Below are positions 17,001 through 24,402 of a DNA stretch of 34,098 nucleotides, piece after piece. Source of the stretch: Pseudomonas brassicae (GTDB taxonomy: Bacteria; Pseudomonadota; Gammaproteobacteria; Pseudomonadales; Pseudomonadaceae); assembly GCF_010671725.1 (NCBI RefSeq), contig NZ_JAAHBU010000091.1, forward strand, positions 1 to 34,098, given 5' to 3'. The first letter of the stretch is position 1, and each line of letters starts with the position of its first letter. The position numbers were made by a program, and so were the translations under genes. The notes under the pieces were generated by a model. It worked only from the letters and a program-made list of their open reading frames with translations. It was not told the origin of the DNA and did no database searches.

Positions 17001-19590
17001 ACAGGTGGCGCTGCGCGCCAGCCTCGACGCCTGGGCGCTGGAGTCGGCAGCGATCATCGACCTGACCCCGGCACGCAGCGCGGGGCGGCAGCGGATCGGC
17101 CAGGCGCTGTGGGCGCACTGGCGGGCAAATGGTCTGCTGGGGATCCGCGGCGCGGCGACGGCCTTGCGCCTGGACTCGACCATGCTGAGTGATTTCCCCG
17201 AGTCGCTACCCGGGTTCATGTATGCGCGCACCCAGGCGCTGGTGCTCAGCGACGTGACGGTGGATGCGCCACTGGATACCTTCCTGTCACGCTTCAGTGA
17301 ACTGACCGACCTGGAGGTCAGTCGCAGTGGCACCAGCTCGGCCTACCTGCCGGTCAACGTGTTGGGGATCATTGTTGCACGCTGCCCGAGGCTGACCGCG
17401 CTGAGCGTCAATCGTCTCATCCTGCCTGTGGAGCAGCCGGCAATCGATATGCTGCGCGGCCTTGTCGATCTGCGTCGACTCGACCTGAGCGGCAATTGGC
17501 TGGAGGGCGAGCTGGATTTCAGCGGTTTTGAACTCGATTACCTGGGGTTGGAGCGCCTCGACTGGATAGGCAACACCCGCTGGCCGAGCTGGCTGAACAG
17601 CGCGATGCTCGATACGGTGGCCGAGGTGTCGCTGGCACACAACCGCATTACCGAACTGCCGGACTTCGTCGTGCACAACCCGATGGCCGCACGGCACACG
17701 CGCATTGGGCTGCAGGGCAATGTGCTGCCCCGTGCCACGATCATCGACCTGCGCCTGAACGAGGGGGCAGGGCGGCGCTTCAGCTTCGACCTTGACGTGC
17801 CGGACATCCTCCAGGCAGACCTGGGCGTAATGGTGCAGGAGCACGCGACACTGGCGCGATCGATCGAGGATTGGGTGCAGAGTTCAGGCTCAAGCGCCGC
17901 GTTGAGCGAGGAGCGCCTGGCTGCGCGCCGACGCCTGGGGGACGGCATCCTGAACTACTGGGCATTGCGCACCCGTCAGGGCGGCGCTGCGGTGCTGCAC
18001 CTGGAAGATATCGCCCTGGCCGAGTTTCCGCGCAGCTTGCCACCCTTCTTCTACGAACGGGTAGTGCGCCTGCACCTGACCCGGCCACGTGCCACCGCCG
18101 GCGAACTGGATCACTTTCTTGGCAGTTTTGCGCACACCTACGACCTGGCCATCGCCGGCCACCTCACGCCGATGACCGAGTTGCCTGCCGCGCTGCTGCG
18201 CATGCGCGCGCTGGAAAGCCTGAGCCTGACCGACCAGGGGCTGCTCGTTGACCAGGCGGCGATGAATTTCTTTGCGCAGATACCTGCGCTCGACATGCTG
18301 GAGCTCGATGGCAACCGGCTTGGGGTGATCACGGATGTCACCGGGCTGGGCCGGGGGCGCCTGCACCTGTTGAGCCTGAACGAGGTCGGGCTGCACAGCT
18401 GGCCGGACTGGCTCAGTAGGATGCTGCCGCATGCCGTGGAAGTACTGGCGCTGGAAGGCAATCAGCTTACCGAGCTGCCGGCGTCCATCCTGCGCAATGC
18501 GCGCGATGATCGCTTTCGCTGCGAGATCAACCTGAGGGGTAACCCGCTGGACTACGAGACCATGCGTCAGGCACACGTGTCCGAGTCCTATTACCGCCCG
18601 TTCGCATTTTCCATGGACCTGCCCGATGACATCCTGGCGCTGTCCCAGAGCGAGCCGCACAGCTCCGACACCCCTGGCTCTGACGCCACCACCCAGCATA
18701 CCCACAGCCCAGGCATGACTCCCGAAGCGCCGACAGCGTCGGTCGAACCCTGGGTGGAGGCGGCGCTGGACCAGGAGGCCTCACGTCGTCAGGCCTGGCA
18801 GCAGATCGAGGACAGTGATGACGCCCAAGACCTGCTCAGGCTGATCGCGCGCCTGCAGCACACCGCCGATTATCGTACCCCCAGAACCCGGCCCGACCTG
18901 GTCAGCCGTGTCTGGCAGGTGCTGCAGGCGGCGGCGCAGGACACCGAGCTGCGCCTGACGCTCAACGGCATGGCCCAAGAGCCGCTGGAGCAGATCGTGC
19001 AGCATGCCACCTGCCCGGATGGCATCCGCCTGGAGTTCAACCAGATGGAGGTACTGGTGTACACCCGGCGGGCGCTGCAGGATGTGCCTGAGCTGCAACG
19101 AGGCTCCACCTTGTATCGGCTGATGCGGCGTTTGTACCGTTTGCATCAGTTGGACAGTATCGCTGTGGAGCAGGCCGGGGTGCGTGACCAGGCCGAGGTG
19201 CGTCTGGCCTATCGCTTGCGCTGGGCACAGGTTCTGGACCTGCCGCTAGCGCCGGGCAGCATGCTCTACGAAGCCTCCGCCAACCTGCAGCCCGGTGAGC
19301 TGGACAGGGCACTGACGCGGGTGCAGCAAGGCGAGCATGGGCAGCCCCTGCTGGCATATGCGGCGCAGCGCGATTTTTGGGTAGAGTACCTGCGCGAAAC
19401 CTTCGCTGAGCGCTTCCGGGCGCTCAAGCAAGCGTATGAAGCGCGGGTGCTTGAGGTCACCGACCTGTACCCGGACGACACCCCCGACCAGACCAGTGCA
19501 CGCATCAGCGCACTGGAGCGGACATTCAGAAACGATGAGCGCAACCTGATCGACGAGCTGACCAACCGCGCCGGGGTGGACTATGCCTGA
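14017..19590 (+). CDS. Giant NEL-type E3 ubiquitin ligase effector with DUF6543 region and duplicated LRR module
   Basis: This protein has 1857 residues. The first ~430 resemble the dermonecrotic-toxin-like DUF6543 region common at the N-terminus of Pseudomonas LRR-NEL proteins (LPSAEAFAEPLLKAALKQRF, then DVRACYLFHAAQ). Residues ~449-530 are hydrophobic (VVPGLGEVMLAVTAVQLGYE, NLALMAALAAAGAA) and could insert in membranes. Two related LRR modules follow at ~1003-1268 and ~1283-1543, with repeats such as LRRLDLSGNWL and VEVLALEGNQLTELP. After a Ser/Thr/Pro linker, ~1565-1857 is a NEL domain. ATCPDGIRLEFNQMEV carries the Cys-x-Asp motif, so the predicted catalytic thioester Cys is C1666. NEL enzymes (SspH, IpaH) transfer ubiquitin to host proteins after delivery into eukaryotic cells. 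The start is GTG with AAGGA 6 bases upstream; ATG 14026 is the alternative. No secretion genes are nearby, so the delivery route is unknown. Confidence 0.85.
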   Translation: MPNMSGSTLLPALSSTNSHVGVSPHALLQSKIPAWLTASDASTRAAFRRKLGQPLPWFQLARDEKAAQVASLLGEHAVHRFDQQQVNQVLDQLPSAEAFAEPLLKAALKQRFALDIDVRACYLFHAAQVRLDVSFEAQDPLVMLQTALKAATMSLLKAALQNFEASQAEPGGMDHETGSKAAIYAAYPLEGVFIAGPTLDLAPEAFAALCRELDLGGQYKQLIERTFNPPSAPGDASDAAAVNRATTFKLFEQSAFRLQVHLAYLQNAIDPGAYAALLALPTGAQLPDKALTCSTLRLWGVELTGIVVISPDRDASAKVERITVYIPDDPINPLREYASSSAFAKALRSALQTPGYLRFFERFVPARHRDELFRRIHAAFYPKVWVADPGWYEHKLDRNARLQLDAQRFTEPLLTQLYRQKVAVLKDDGLFHAVPTAVEDHKSREQKWLYFAGKLFDAANVAAFVVPGLGEVMLAVTAVQLGYEAYEGLESLIEGDRDAAFGYLMDVVDNLALMAALAAAGAAADGPPAAVEVPEVVGQMRAVQRPDGSTALWRPELAPFAHDIVLPRGLKPNASGLYEYQGKQWLALDGQVYALKPSANGAAYRLQHPRRAGAYEPVVRHNGAGAWVSEAEQPLAWEGLKLLRRLQPGSAVLSDEVASQVLRVSDTHEAVMRRALAEGERSPALLEDTLQRFELDQAIKDGDSQLSVQQRRELFATRYAMWDSTGRADVGLVRKAFPGLPVKVAEELLSHASSAELQQLSSTQRLPERIAEEARAYLQQVRLARACEGLYLEAVPNVDSDRLVLHALERLPGWASTLRIELRELSFEGRLIDSIGAIDAPERKVLIKEGDSYLARDARDQHLHGRDDIYGALLHALPDAQRAALGVPHVGQTAEFKRVIRALPVPSRQVLRQQLQLQPLKPASRSPMRLANGRLGYPLSGRGALAAYFTEDTLLDKIRLLEFEDAYADAILQDFYAAGLTRSEINTHLDRLLDEQVALRASLDAWALESAAIIDLTPARSAGRQRIGQALWAHWRANGLLGIRGAATALRLDSTMLSDFPESLPGFMYARTQALVLSDVTVDAPLDTFLSRFSELTDLEVSRSGTSSAYLPVNVLGIIVARCPRLTALSVNRLILPVEQPAIDMLRGLVDLRRLDLSGNWLEGELDFSGFELDYLGLERLDWIGNTRWPSWLNSAMLDTVAEVSLAHNRITELPDFVVHNPMAARHTRIGLQGNVLPRATIIDLRLNEGAGRRFSFDLDVPDILQADLGVMVQEHATLARSIEDWVQSSGSSAALSEERLAARRRLGDGILNYWALRTRQGGAAVLHLEDIALAEFPRSLPPFFYERVVRLHLTRPRATAGELDHFLGSFAHTYDLAIAGHLTPMTELPAALLRMRALESLSLTDQGLLVDQAAMNFFAQIPALDMLELDGNRLGVITDVTGLGRGRLHLLSLNEVGLHSWPDWLSRMLPHAVEVLALEGNQLTELPASILRNARDDRFRCEINLRGNPLDYETMRQAHVSESYYRPFAFSMDLPDDILALSQSEPHSSDTPGSDATTQHTHSPGMTPEAPTASVEPWVEAALDQEASRRQAWQQIEDSDDAQDLLRLIARLQHTADYRTPRTRPDLVSRVWQVLQAAAQDTELRLTLNGMAQEPLEQIVQHATCPDGIRLEFNQMEVLVYTRRALQDVPELQRGSTLYRLMRRLYRLHQLDSIAVEQAGVRDQAEVRLAYRLRWAQVLDLPLAPGSMLYEASANLQPGELDRALTRVQQGEHGQPLLAYAAQRDFWVEYLRETFAERFRALKQAYEARVLEVTDLYPDDTPDQTSARISALERTFRNDERNLIDELTNRAGVDYA

Positions 19591-19592
19591 TC

Positions 19593-19608
19593 GCGGTTGA
19601 CGAACCGC
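19593..19608 (+). terminator. Short hairpin directly after the effector gene
   Basis: GCGGTT and AACCGC form a 6-base stem with a 4-base loop, starting 3 bases after the TGA at 19588-19590. There is no T run, so at best it is a weak terminator or a 3'-end stabiliser. Confidence 0.3.
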
Positions 19609-19632
19609 AGGTGCCTGTAGCACTGTGCATCC

Positions 19633-19704
19633 ATGACCACTGAACTGCGTACTTCGACCCAGACCACCACGACCGCGATCGGCGGGCGTTGGTGGGCTGT
19701 GTAG
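19633..19704 (+). CDS. Possible 23-residue leader peptide with tandem Trp codons
   Basis: ATG 19633 opens a 23-codon frame containing a run of four Thr and ending GGRWWAV before TAG 19702-19704. Two adjacent Trp codons (19690-19695) just before the stop, followed 22 bases later by a strong hairpin, are the layout of a tryptophan attenuator. Points against: no clear ribosome site lies upstream of the ATG, I could not draw a convincing antiterminator that competes with the hairpin, and the next gene is an isochorismatase-family hydrolase rather than a trp gene. It may be a relocated or unusual leader, or a chance ORF. Confidence 0.35.
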   Translation: MTTELRTSTQTTTTAIGGRWWAV

Positions 19705-19725
19705 TGTAAACGCAGCGCTTCACCC

Positions 19726-19754
19726 AAGGCCCCGCCAGCACTGGACGGGGCCTT
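19726..19754 (+). terminator. Strong hairpin (terminator or attenuator) before the hydrolase gene
   Basis: AAGGCCCCG (19726-19734) and CGGGGCCTT (19746-19754) form a perfect 9-base stem with an 11-base loop, followed by GTCGTTT. It lies 22 bases after the Trp-ending mini-ORF and 41 bases before the hydrolase start. It could end transcripts of the effector gene or act as the attenuator of the hydrolase gene. An alternative pairing of GGCGGG (19681-19686) with CCCGCC (19731-19736) could oppose it. Confidence 0.65.
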
Positions 19755-19794
19755 GTCGTTTCCGCGTTCGGGCTGGCCTTCAAGGACAGAGAGC

Positions 19795-20340
19795 ATGCAA
19801 CTGCAACGCGCGTTACTGGTACTGGATATGCAAGTCGGGCTTTTTCAGGGGGCCGAGCAGCCCTGGCAGGGGCAGCAGGTACTGGCCAATATCAACCGGC
19901 TGATAGAGGCTGCACGTGGCGCGCAGGTGCCGATTTTCGCTGCCCGTCACACCGGCCCTGGCGGCTCGCCGATCGCTGCCGGTAGCCCTGCATGGCAACT
20001 GCTGCCTGAGCTTGGCGTCGATCCTTGCCGCGACCGAGTGTTCGACAAGTCGCGCCCCAGCGCATTTTTCAACACCGACCTGCACCACTGGTTGCAGCAG
20101 GCAGCGGTCGACGAGTTGCTGATTGTCGGCATGAAGACTCAGTATTGCATCGATACCAACTGCCGCGTGGCTGCCGAGTTCGGGTTCAAGCCGCTGCTGG
20201 TCAGTGATGCGCACACTTGCATGGACACGCCGCAGCTGACGGCCGAGGCCATCATCGCCCACCACAACGCCACCCTGGGCGGTGCGTTCGCCACGCTGTG
20301 CGCCACCGAGGCAGTGCAGTTCGCTCTGGCACAGCGCTAG
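19795..20340 (+). CDS. Isochorismatase-family cysteine hydrolase
   Basis: This 181-residue protein has the full catalytic triad of the family: Asp11 (LLVLDMQVG), Lys85 (VFDKSRPSAFF) and Cys118 (GMKTQYCIDTNC). Relatives include nicotinamidases, N-carbamoylsarcosine amidohydrolases and true isochorismatases. The Cys nucleophile suggests an amide or imidate hydrolase rather than isochorismate cleavage, which uses no Cys. ATG 19795 is chosen for the AAGGA at 19782-19786; an in-frame upstream start at 19753 lies inside the hairpin. It stands alone, its 3' end meeting the convergent permease gene after 6 bases. A hairpin and a possible Trp-rich leader peptide precede it. Confidence 0.85.
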   Translation: MQLQRALLVLDMQVGLFQGAEQPWQGQQVLANINRLIEAARGAQVPIFAARHTGPGGSPIAAGSPAWQLLPELGVDPCRDRVFDKSRPSAFFNTDLHHWLQQAAVDELLIVGMKTQYCIDTNCRVAAEFGFKPLLVSDAHTCMDTPQLTAEAIIAHHNATLGGAFATLCATEAVQFALAQR

Positions 20341-20346
20341 GCCCCG

Positions 20347-21201
20347 TTATGCGTTGCGCCGGGGTTTGCCGTAGGCCTGGGTGATGCGGTCGATCACCAC
20401 CGCCAGTGCCACGATGGCCAGGCCTGCCTCGACGCCTTTGCCGACGTTCAGGGTCTGGATGCCTGCCAGCACGTCCTCGCCCAGCCCGCGTGCGCCGATC
20501 ATGGAGGCGACCACCACCATCGACAGTGCCATCATCACCGACTGGTTCAGGCCTGCCAGTATGCTCGGCAGTGCCAGCGGCAACGAGACCCGGCGCAGGC
20601 GCTGCCAACGGCTCGCGCCCAGGCCCTGGGCGGCCTGGCTCAGCGACGGGTCGACCTGCGCCAGGCCCAGCTCTGTCAGGCGTACCAACGGCGGCAAGGC
20701 ATAGATCAGCGTGGCAAAGATCGCTGGGACCTTGCCCAGCCCAAACAGCATCAATACCGGGATCAGGTACACGAAACTGGGCAGCGTCTGCATCACGTCC
20801 AGCACCGGCATCAGCAGGCGCCGTGCCAGTGGGCGGCTGGCCAGCAGCACGCCAAACGGCACCCCGATCACCACGCACAGGCCGGTACTGACCAGCACCA
20901 GTGCACAGGTCTGCAGCAGCTTGTCCCACAAGCCGACCACACCGATCAGAAACAGCAGTGCGCTCAACAGTAACGCCCGTCGCACACTGCGCGTGGCATG
21001 CCAGGTCAGCAGCGCCACCAGGGCCAGCAACAGCCACCAGGGGGTCATGCGCAACACGCTTTCCAGGCCCACCAGCAGCTGCAGCAATGCGTCCGACACG
21101 GCACGCAGTTGATCACCGTAGGCCAGTACCAGCCAGTCCACGAAGCGGTTGATGCTGTCGGCAAACGAAACGTGCAGGGCCTCTGGAAACGCCGCACTCA
21201 C
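20347..21201 (-). CDS. ABC transporter permease, glycine betaine/choline type (ProW/OpuAB-like)
   Basis: This 284-residue inner-membrane permease has about six to seven hydrophobic helices. The BPD_transp_1 core contains the EAA-like loop (QAAQGLGASRWQRLRRVSLPLALPSILAGLN), where the ATPase docks. Motifs LPSFVYLIPVLMLFGLG and VVASMIGARGLGEDVL are typical of quaternary-ammonium permeases. It starts at GTG 21201, overlapping the stop of the binding-protein gene (GTGA), so it is translationally coupled. Unusually, no ATP-binding subunit follows; the next gene is on the other strand. The ATPase must be encoded elsewhere or the transporter is incomplete. Confidence 0.88.
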   Translation of the reverse strand: MSAAFPEALHVSFADSINRFVDWLVLAYGDQLRAVSDALLQLLVGLESVLRMTPWWLLLALVALLTWHATRSVRRALLLSALLFLIGVVGLWDKLLQTCALVLVSTGLCVVIGVPFGVLLASRPLARRLLMPVLDVMQTLPSFVYLIPVLMLFGLGKVPAIFATLIYALPPLVRLTELGLAQVDPSLSQAAQGLGASRWQRLRRVSLPLALPSILAGLNQSVMMALSMVVVASMIGARGLGEDVLAGIQTLNVGKGVEAGLAIVALAVVIDRITQAYGKPRRNA

Positions 21202-22207
21202 AAGGCTGCCTCGACCTTGGCGGCCACCTCGGTCGGTAGCCAGGCGTGCCAGATCGCGGGGTGCGCCTTGAGAAAGGCCTGCGCCGCCGCGCTGGGTTGC
21301 TGGCGCTGTTCGTTCATGTTTGCCAGGGCTGCGTTGAGGGTGTCGATCGGCAGGTCGACCTTGGCAAAGAATGTCACCAGGTCCGGGTATTGCTGGCGAA
21401 ACGCTGCCGACACGCCGATCGACAGCTTGGCCGGCAGCGAGCGCGTGCCCACAGGCTGGGGGTTGCTGGCGTCGGTGAGGGTGGCCCAGGCCTGGGCATC
21501 GAAAGCAGGCTCTTCAAGGCGTACCAGTTGGTACCGGCCCATCAGCGGGGTAGCGACCAGTAGTAGAACAGCACGGGTTTGCCGCGTCGGATGGACGAGG
21601 TGATCTCGGCATCGAGTGCCGCACCGGAGCCGCTGCGAAAGTTCACATACAGCGCATCCAGCCCATAGGCCTTGAGCTTCTGGCTGTTGACAGTTTCCGA
21701 GGTCCAGCCGCTGGGGCTGTTGAGAAAGCGGCCCTTGTCGGGCGATTCGGGATCTTTGAACACCGCGGCATAGCGCTTGAGGTCGTCGACAGCGTGCAGG
21801 TCTGGCGCCAGCGCCTTGATACCGCGTTGTTCATCGCCCTTGATCACGTAGGCTGGCACGTACCAGCCCTCGTCGGCGTGCTTGACCGTGTCACCGATGC
21901 TGAACACCTGGCCGGCCTGTTCGGCCTTGACCCAGGCCGGGCTGCGGCCGGCCCATTCCTCGGCGATGACCTGGATGTCGTTGCGTGCCAGCGCCACCTC
22001 CATGCTGACGGTGCTGCCGGGCAAGGTATCGGTCGGGTAGCCATAGCCTTTTTCAACGATGAAACGCAGGATCTCGGTGGTGAGGCTGCCGCTTTCCCAG
22101 GTAATGTCGCCAAAGTGGATGGGGCCTCGGGCATTCGCTGCATGGCTGTGCGCCAGCAAGCCGAGCGCCACCAGGGCGCCCCCTATCAAGTGCATCAGTC
22201 GCTTCAT
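21198..22207 (-). pseudogene. Glycine-betaine-type substrate-binding protein (OpuAC family), frameshifted
   Basis: ATG 22207 begins a signal peptide (MKRLMHLIGGALVALGLLAH) and an OpuAC-type periplasmic binding domain: TEILRFIVEKGYGYPTD, VIAEEWAGRSPAWVKAE and FLNSPSGWTSETVNSQKL. The frame ends early after VLFYYWS at TGA 21542-21544. The missing continuation (LMGRYQLVRLEEPAFDAQAW to AAKVEAAL) is in the next frame and ends at 21198-21200. Inserting one C near 21551-21554 restores WSPTPLMGRY and a 336-residue protein. It is the first gene of a pair with the permease. Without the C-terminal lobe the protein could not bind ligand. An indel error in the sequence is equally possible. Confidence 0.85.
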
Positions 22208-22266
22208 GTCGTCTCACTTGCCTGGCCGTGGGAAGGTCAGCAAGTGTAGTAGACACCAGCGGGGCG

Positions 22267-22881
22267 CTAGCGCAGCACCGCCAGCTTGATGCTGAACCCG
22301 ACCAGGCACAGGCCGGCGAGACGTTCAAGCAGGTTCGACACCTTGGGGTTGGCACGCAGGCGCTCGGCCAGGTTGTGGGTCAGCAGCACCGCGATCAGCC
22401 CGTACAGGAACGTCAGCGCGGCAATGGTCAGCGCCATGAAGCCGAACGTTACCAGCCCCTGGTGCCGGACCGGGTCGACGAACAGCGGGAAGAACGCCAT
22501 GTAGAACATGATCGCCTTGGGGTTGAGCACGGTGATCATCATGGTCTGGCGCAGGTAGTGGTTGGACTTCATCGCCCGCACCGGTGCGCTGCCGGGCTTG
22601 GACAATGCCATGCGCAAGCCCAGGTAGGCCAGGTACGCCGCGCCGAGCCACTGTACGGTGTGGAACGCCGCCGGGTAGGCGCTCAGCAACGCCGCCACGC
22701 CGGCCACTGCCAGCCACAGCAGCACCTGGTCACCGAAAATGATGCCGAAGGTGGCGGCCAGGCCACCTTTGATCCCACCCTTGCCGGTTGCGGTGATCAA
22801 GGCGAAGTTGCCGGGCCCCGGGATCGCCAGCAGCACAAGGAAGGCAATCATGAATGCGCCATAGTCCGTTACACCAAGCAT
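22267..22881 (-). CDS. LysE/RhtB-family amino-acid exporter
   Basis: This 204-residue membrane protein has six predicted helices and the LysE-family signature IPGPGNFALITATGKGG near the N-terminus, followed by GIIFGDQVLLWLAVAGVAALL and NPKAIMFYMAFFPLFVDP. Family members export amino acids or homoserine lactones; the substrate is unknown. ATG 22881 (MLGVTDYGAF) is chosen because AGGAG lies 9 bases upstream; an ATG eight codons earlier lacks such a site. It lies 59 bases upstream of the betaine-type binding protein on the same strand and diverges from the HhH gene. Confidence 0.9.
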   Translation of the reverse strand: MLGVTDYGAFMIAFLVLLAIPGPGNFALITATGKGGIKGGLAATFGIIFGDQVLLWLAVAGVAALLSAYPAAFHTVQWLGAAYLAYLGLRMALSKPGSAPVRAMKSNHYLRQTMMITVLNPKAIMFYMAFFPLFVDPVRHQGLVTFGFMALTIAALTFLYGLIAVLLTHNLAERLRANPKVSNLLERLAGLCLVGFSIKLAVLR

Positions 22882-23014
22882 GGGAAAGTGCTCCTGAATC
22901 TGCAATCAGCCCACTGTACACAAACAGGCGGGCTTCTGGTTACGAGATGTTTCGCAGTTGGCATCAAGCCCTGCGGGGGTTACGCTTTGCTTCATCTACC
23001 ACAAGGAAGTGAAC

Positions 23015-23257
23015 ATGCAGTTTTCCCCGCAAGAGCGCGCCGTGCTGCTGGCCATCAAAGGCGTCGGCCCTACCGTGCTGACCCGTCTCGAACAATTGGG
23101 CTACCACTCGCTGGCGCAATTGAGCCAGGCCGATGCGCTGGACATCGTGACCCAGGCGGCCGGCCTGGTCGGCTCCAGTTGCTGGAAGAACAGCCCCCAG
23201 GCACGCGCCGCGATCCAGGCAGTGATCGCGCAGGCGCGTGCCGCTGCGCCGGCCTAA
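23015..23257 (+). CDS. Small helix-hairpin-helix protein
   Basis: This 80-residue protein has an HhH-like pattern [28 protein letters not shown] at about residues 14-41, similar to the DNA-binding HhH of TfoX C-terminal and related domains. AAGGAAG at 23003-23009 supports ATG 23015. It is a stand-alone domain, so a nucleic-acid-binding role is inferred only. Its stop codon overlaps the PvdS-like box that drives the next two genes, so it is probably a separate transcription unit. Confidence 0.75.
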   Translation: MQFSPQERAVLLAIKGVGPTVLTRLEQLGYHSLAQLSQADALDIVTQAAGLVGSSCWKNSPQARAAIQAVIAQARAAAPA

Positions 23258-23278
23258 TTTATCGTCTCGCCCGTTCGT
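23255..23278 (+). promoter_or_regulatory. PvdS/PfrI-type (iron-starvation sigma) promoter for mbtH-thioesterase
   Basis: TAATT (23255-23259), a 16-base spacer and CGT (23276-23278). The known pyoverdine sigma-factor promoters have TAAAT, 16-17 bases, then CGT. One base differs here, but the spacing equals that of the pvdA and pvdM boxes in this window. CGT is 61 bases before the mbtH ATG. The box overlaps the stop codon of the preceding gene. Confidence 0.55.
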
Positions 23279-23339
23279 TCCTTTGATAGCTCCCGTACGC
23301 CTCGGCGCGACGAGCTTCATTCAACGAAGGAGACAGGCA

Positions 23340-23564
23340 ATGACTTCCGTATTCGATCGCGACGATATCGTGTTCCAGGTTGTGGTCAACCACGAGGAAC
23401 AGTATTCCATCTGGCCCGATTACAAGGCCATCCCCAACGGCTGGCGTACCGTGGGCAAAAGTGGCCTGAAGCCGGAGTGCCTGGCCTACATCGATGAGGT
23501 CTGGACTGACATGCGACCGCTGAGCCTGCGCCAGAAGATGGCTGAAACCGCTACCGCGCAGTGA
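23340..23564 (+). CDS. MbtH-like protein (NRPS adenylation-domain chaperone)
   Basis: This 74-residue protein has the MbtH hallmark sequence: [23 protein letters not shown], then [15 protein letters not shown]. The invariant Trp residues and the SIWP/P.GW motifs are present. MbtH proteins bind and activate NRPS adenylation domains, here most likely those of pyoverdine synthesis. AAGGAG at 23327-23332 precedes ATG 23340. It is followed after 10 bases by a thioesterase gene and preceded by an iron-starvation sigma box. No NRPS gene lies in the window, so it must serve a distant cluster. Confidence 0.95.
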   Translation: MTSVFDRDDIVFQVVVNHEEQYSIWPDYKAIPNGWRTVGKSGLKPECLAYIDEVWTDMRPLSLRQKMAETATAQ

Positions 23565-23574
23565 GGGCCGGCTT

Positions 23575-24294
23575 GTGTCGTCATTGACCCTGCTGTGCCT
23601 GCCGTACTCGGGTGCCAGTGCCATGGTCTACAGTCGCTGGCGACGCAAGTTGCCAGCGTGGCTGAGTGTGCGTCCGGTGGAACTGCCCGGGCGTGGCGCG
23701 CGTCTGGGCGAGCCGCTGTACACCGACATGCAGGCGCTGGCTCGGCAACTGGCCAGCGAACAATGCCGGGTTGCCCACCAGCCCTATGCGGTGTTCGGTC
23801 ACAGCCTGGGCGCGTTGCTTGCATTCGAACTGGTACACGAGCTGCGGGCGTTGGGCTGCCCTGCGCCGGTGGCGCTGTTTGCCTGCGGCACGGCTGCGCC
23901 GACCCGCCGTGAGGACTACGATGGCAAAGGCTGGCGCGACCCCAAAAGCGACCCGGAGCTGATCGACGAGCTACGCACCTTGGGCGGTACCCCGCAAGAG
24001 GTACTGGCCAACGAAGAGCTGATGAGCCTGACCCTGCCTGTGCTGCGTGCCGATTTCCTGCTGTGCGGGCGTTACCAGTACCGCGAGCGGCCGGCGCTGC
24101 AGTGTCCTGTGCATGTGCTCGGCGGCGAGGCGGATCGTGCCAGCCAGGAGCAGTTGCTGGCGTGGCGTCAGGAAAGCCTTGGGGACTTCTCCCTGAAGGT
24201 CTTCCCGGGCGGACACTTTTTCATCCATGAACAGGAAGACCGCGTGCTGGGCGTATTGAGCCAGGCGCTGGAGGCGCATCGCCTCAGCGCATGA
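23575..24294 (+). CDS. Type II thioesterase (PvdG-like)
   Basis: This 239-residue alpha/beta hydrolase of the external thioesterase class removes wrong or stalled acyl groups from NRPS carrier domains. Visible features are LPYSGASAMVYSRW and LPGRGARLGEP near the N-terminus, the nucleophile elbow GHSLGA with Ser77, Asp in GGEADRAS and the catalytic His in FPGGHFFIHEQ. The start is GTG with GAGGG 7 bases upstream. It is co-transcribed with mbtH behind the PvdS-like box. The pyoverdine thioesterase PvdG is the closest functional match, but no symbol is assigned because other NRPS systems use similar enzymes. Confidence 0.9.
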   Translation: MSSLTLLCLPYSGASAMVYSRWRRKLPAWLSVRPVELPGRGARLGEPLYTDMQALARQLASEQCRVAHQPYAVFGHSLGALLAFELVHELRALGCPAPVALFACGTAAPTRREDYDGKGWRDPKSDPELIDELRTLGGTPQEVLANEELMSLTLPVLRADFLLCGRYQYRERPALQCPVHVLGGEADRASQEQLLAWRQESLGDFSLKVFPGGHFFIHEQEDRVLGVLSQALEAHRLSA

Positions 24295-24402
24295 GCGTGG
24301 TAGCATTCGGCGGGCTCTGGCAGCACCTGCTGTCGGAGCTTGAGCCCGAATGCAGCCAGGCGGTCAGCGTGCCGACCTGGCGCCCGCCATGGAGCGCACG
24401 CA

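Noticed and set aside
14053..17118. Two long minus-strand frames (549 and 468 codons) opposite the effector
   Set aside because: Composition is the mirror of the plus-strand gene (Arg/Gln/Val rich, no domains). The plus-strand protein has recognisable DUF6543, LRR and NEL features throughout.
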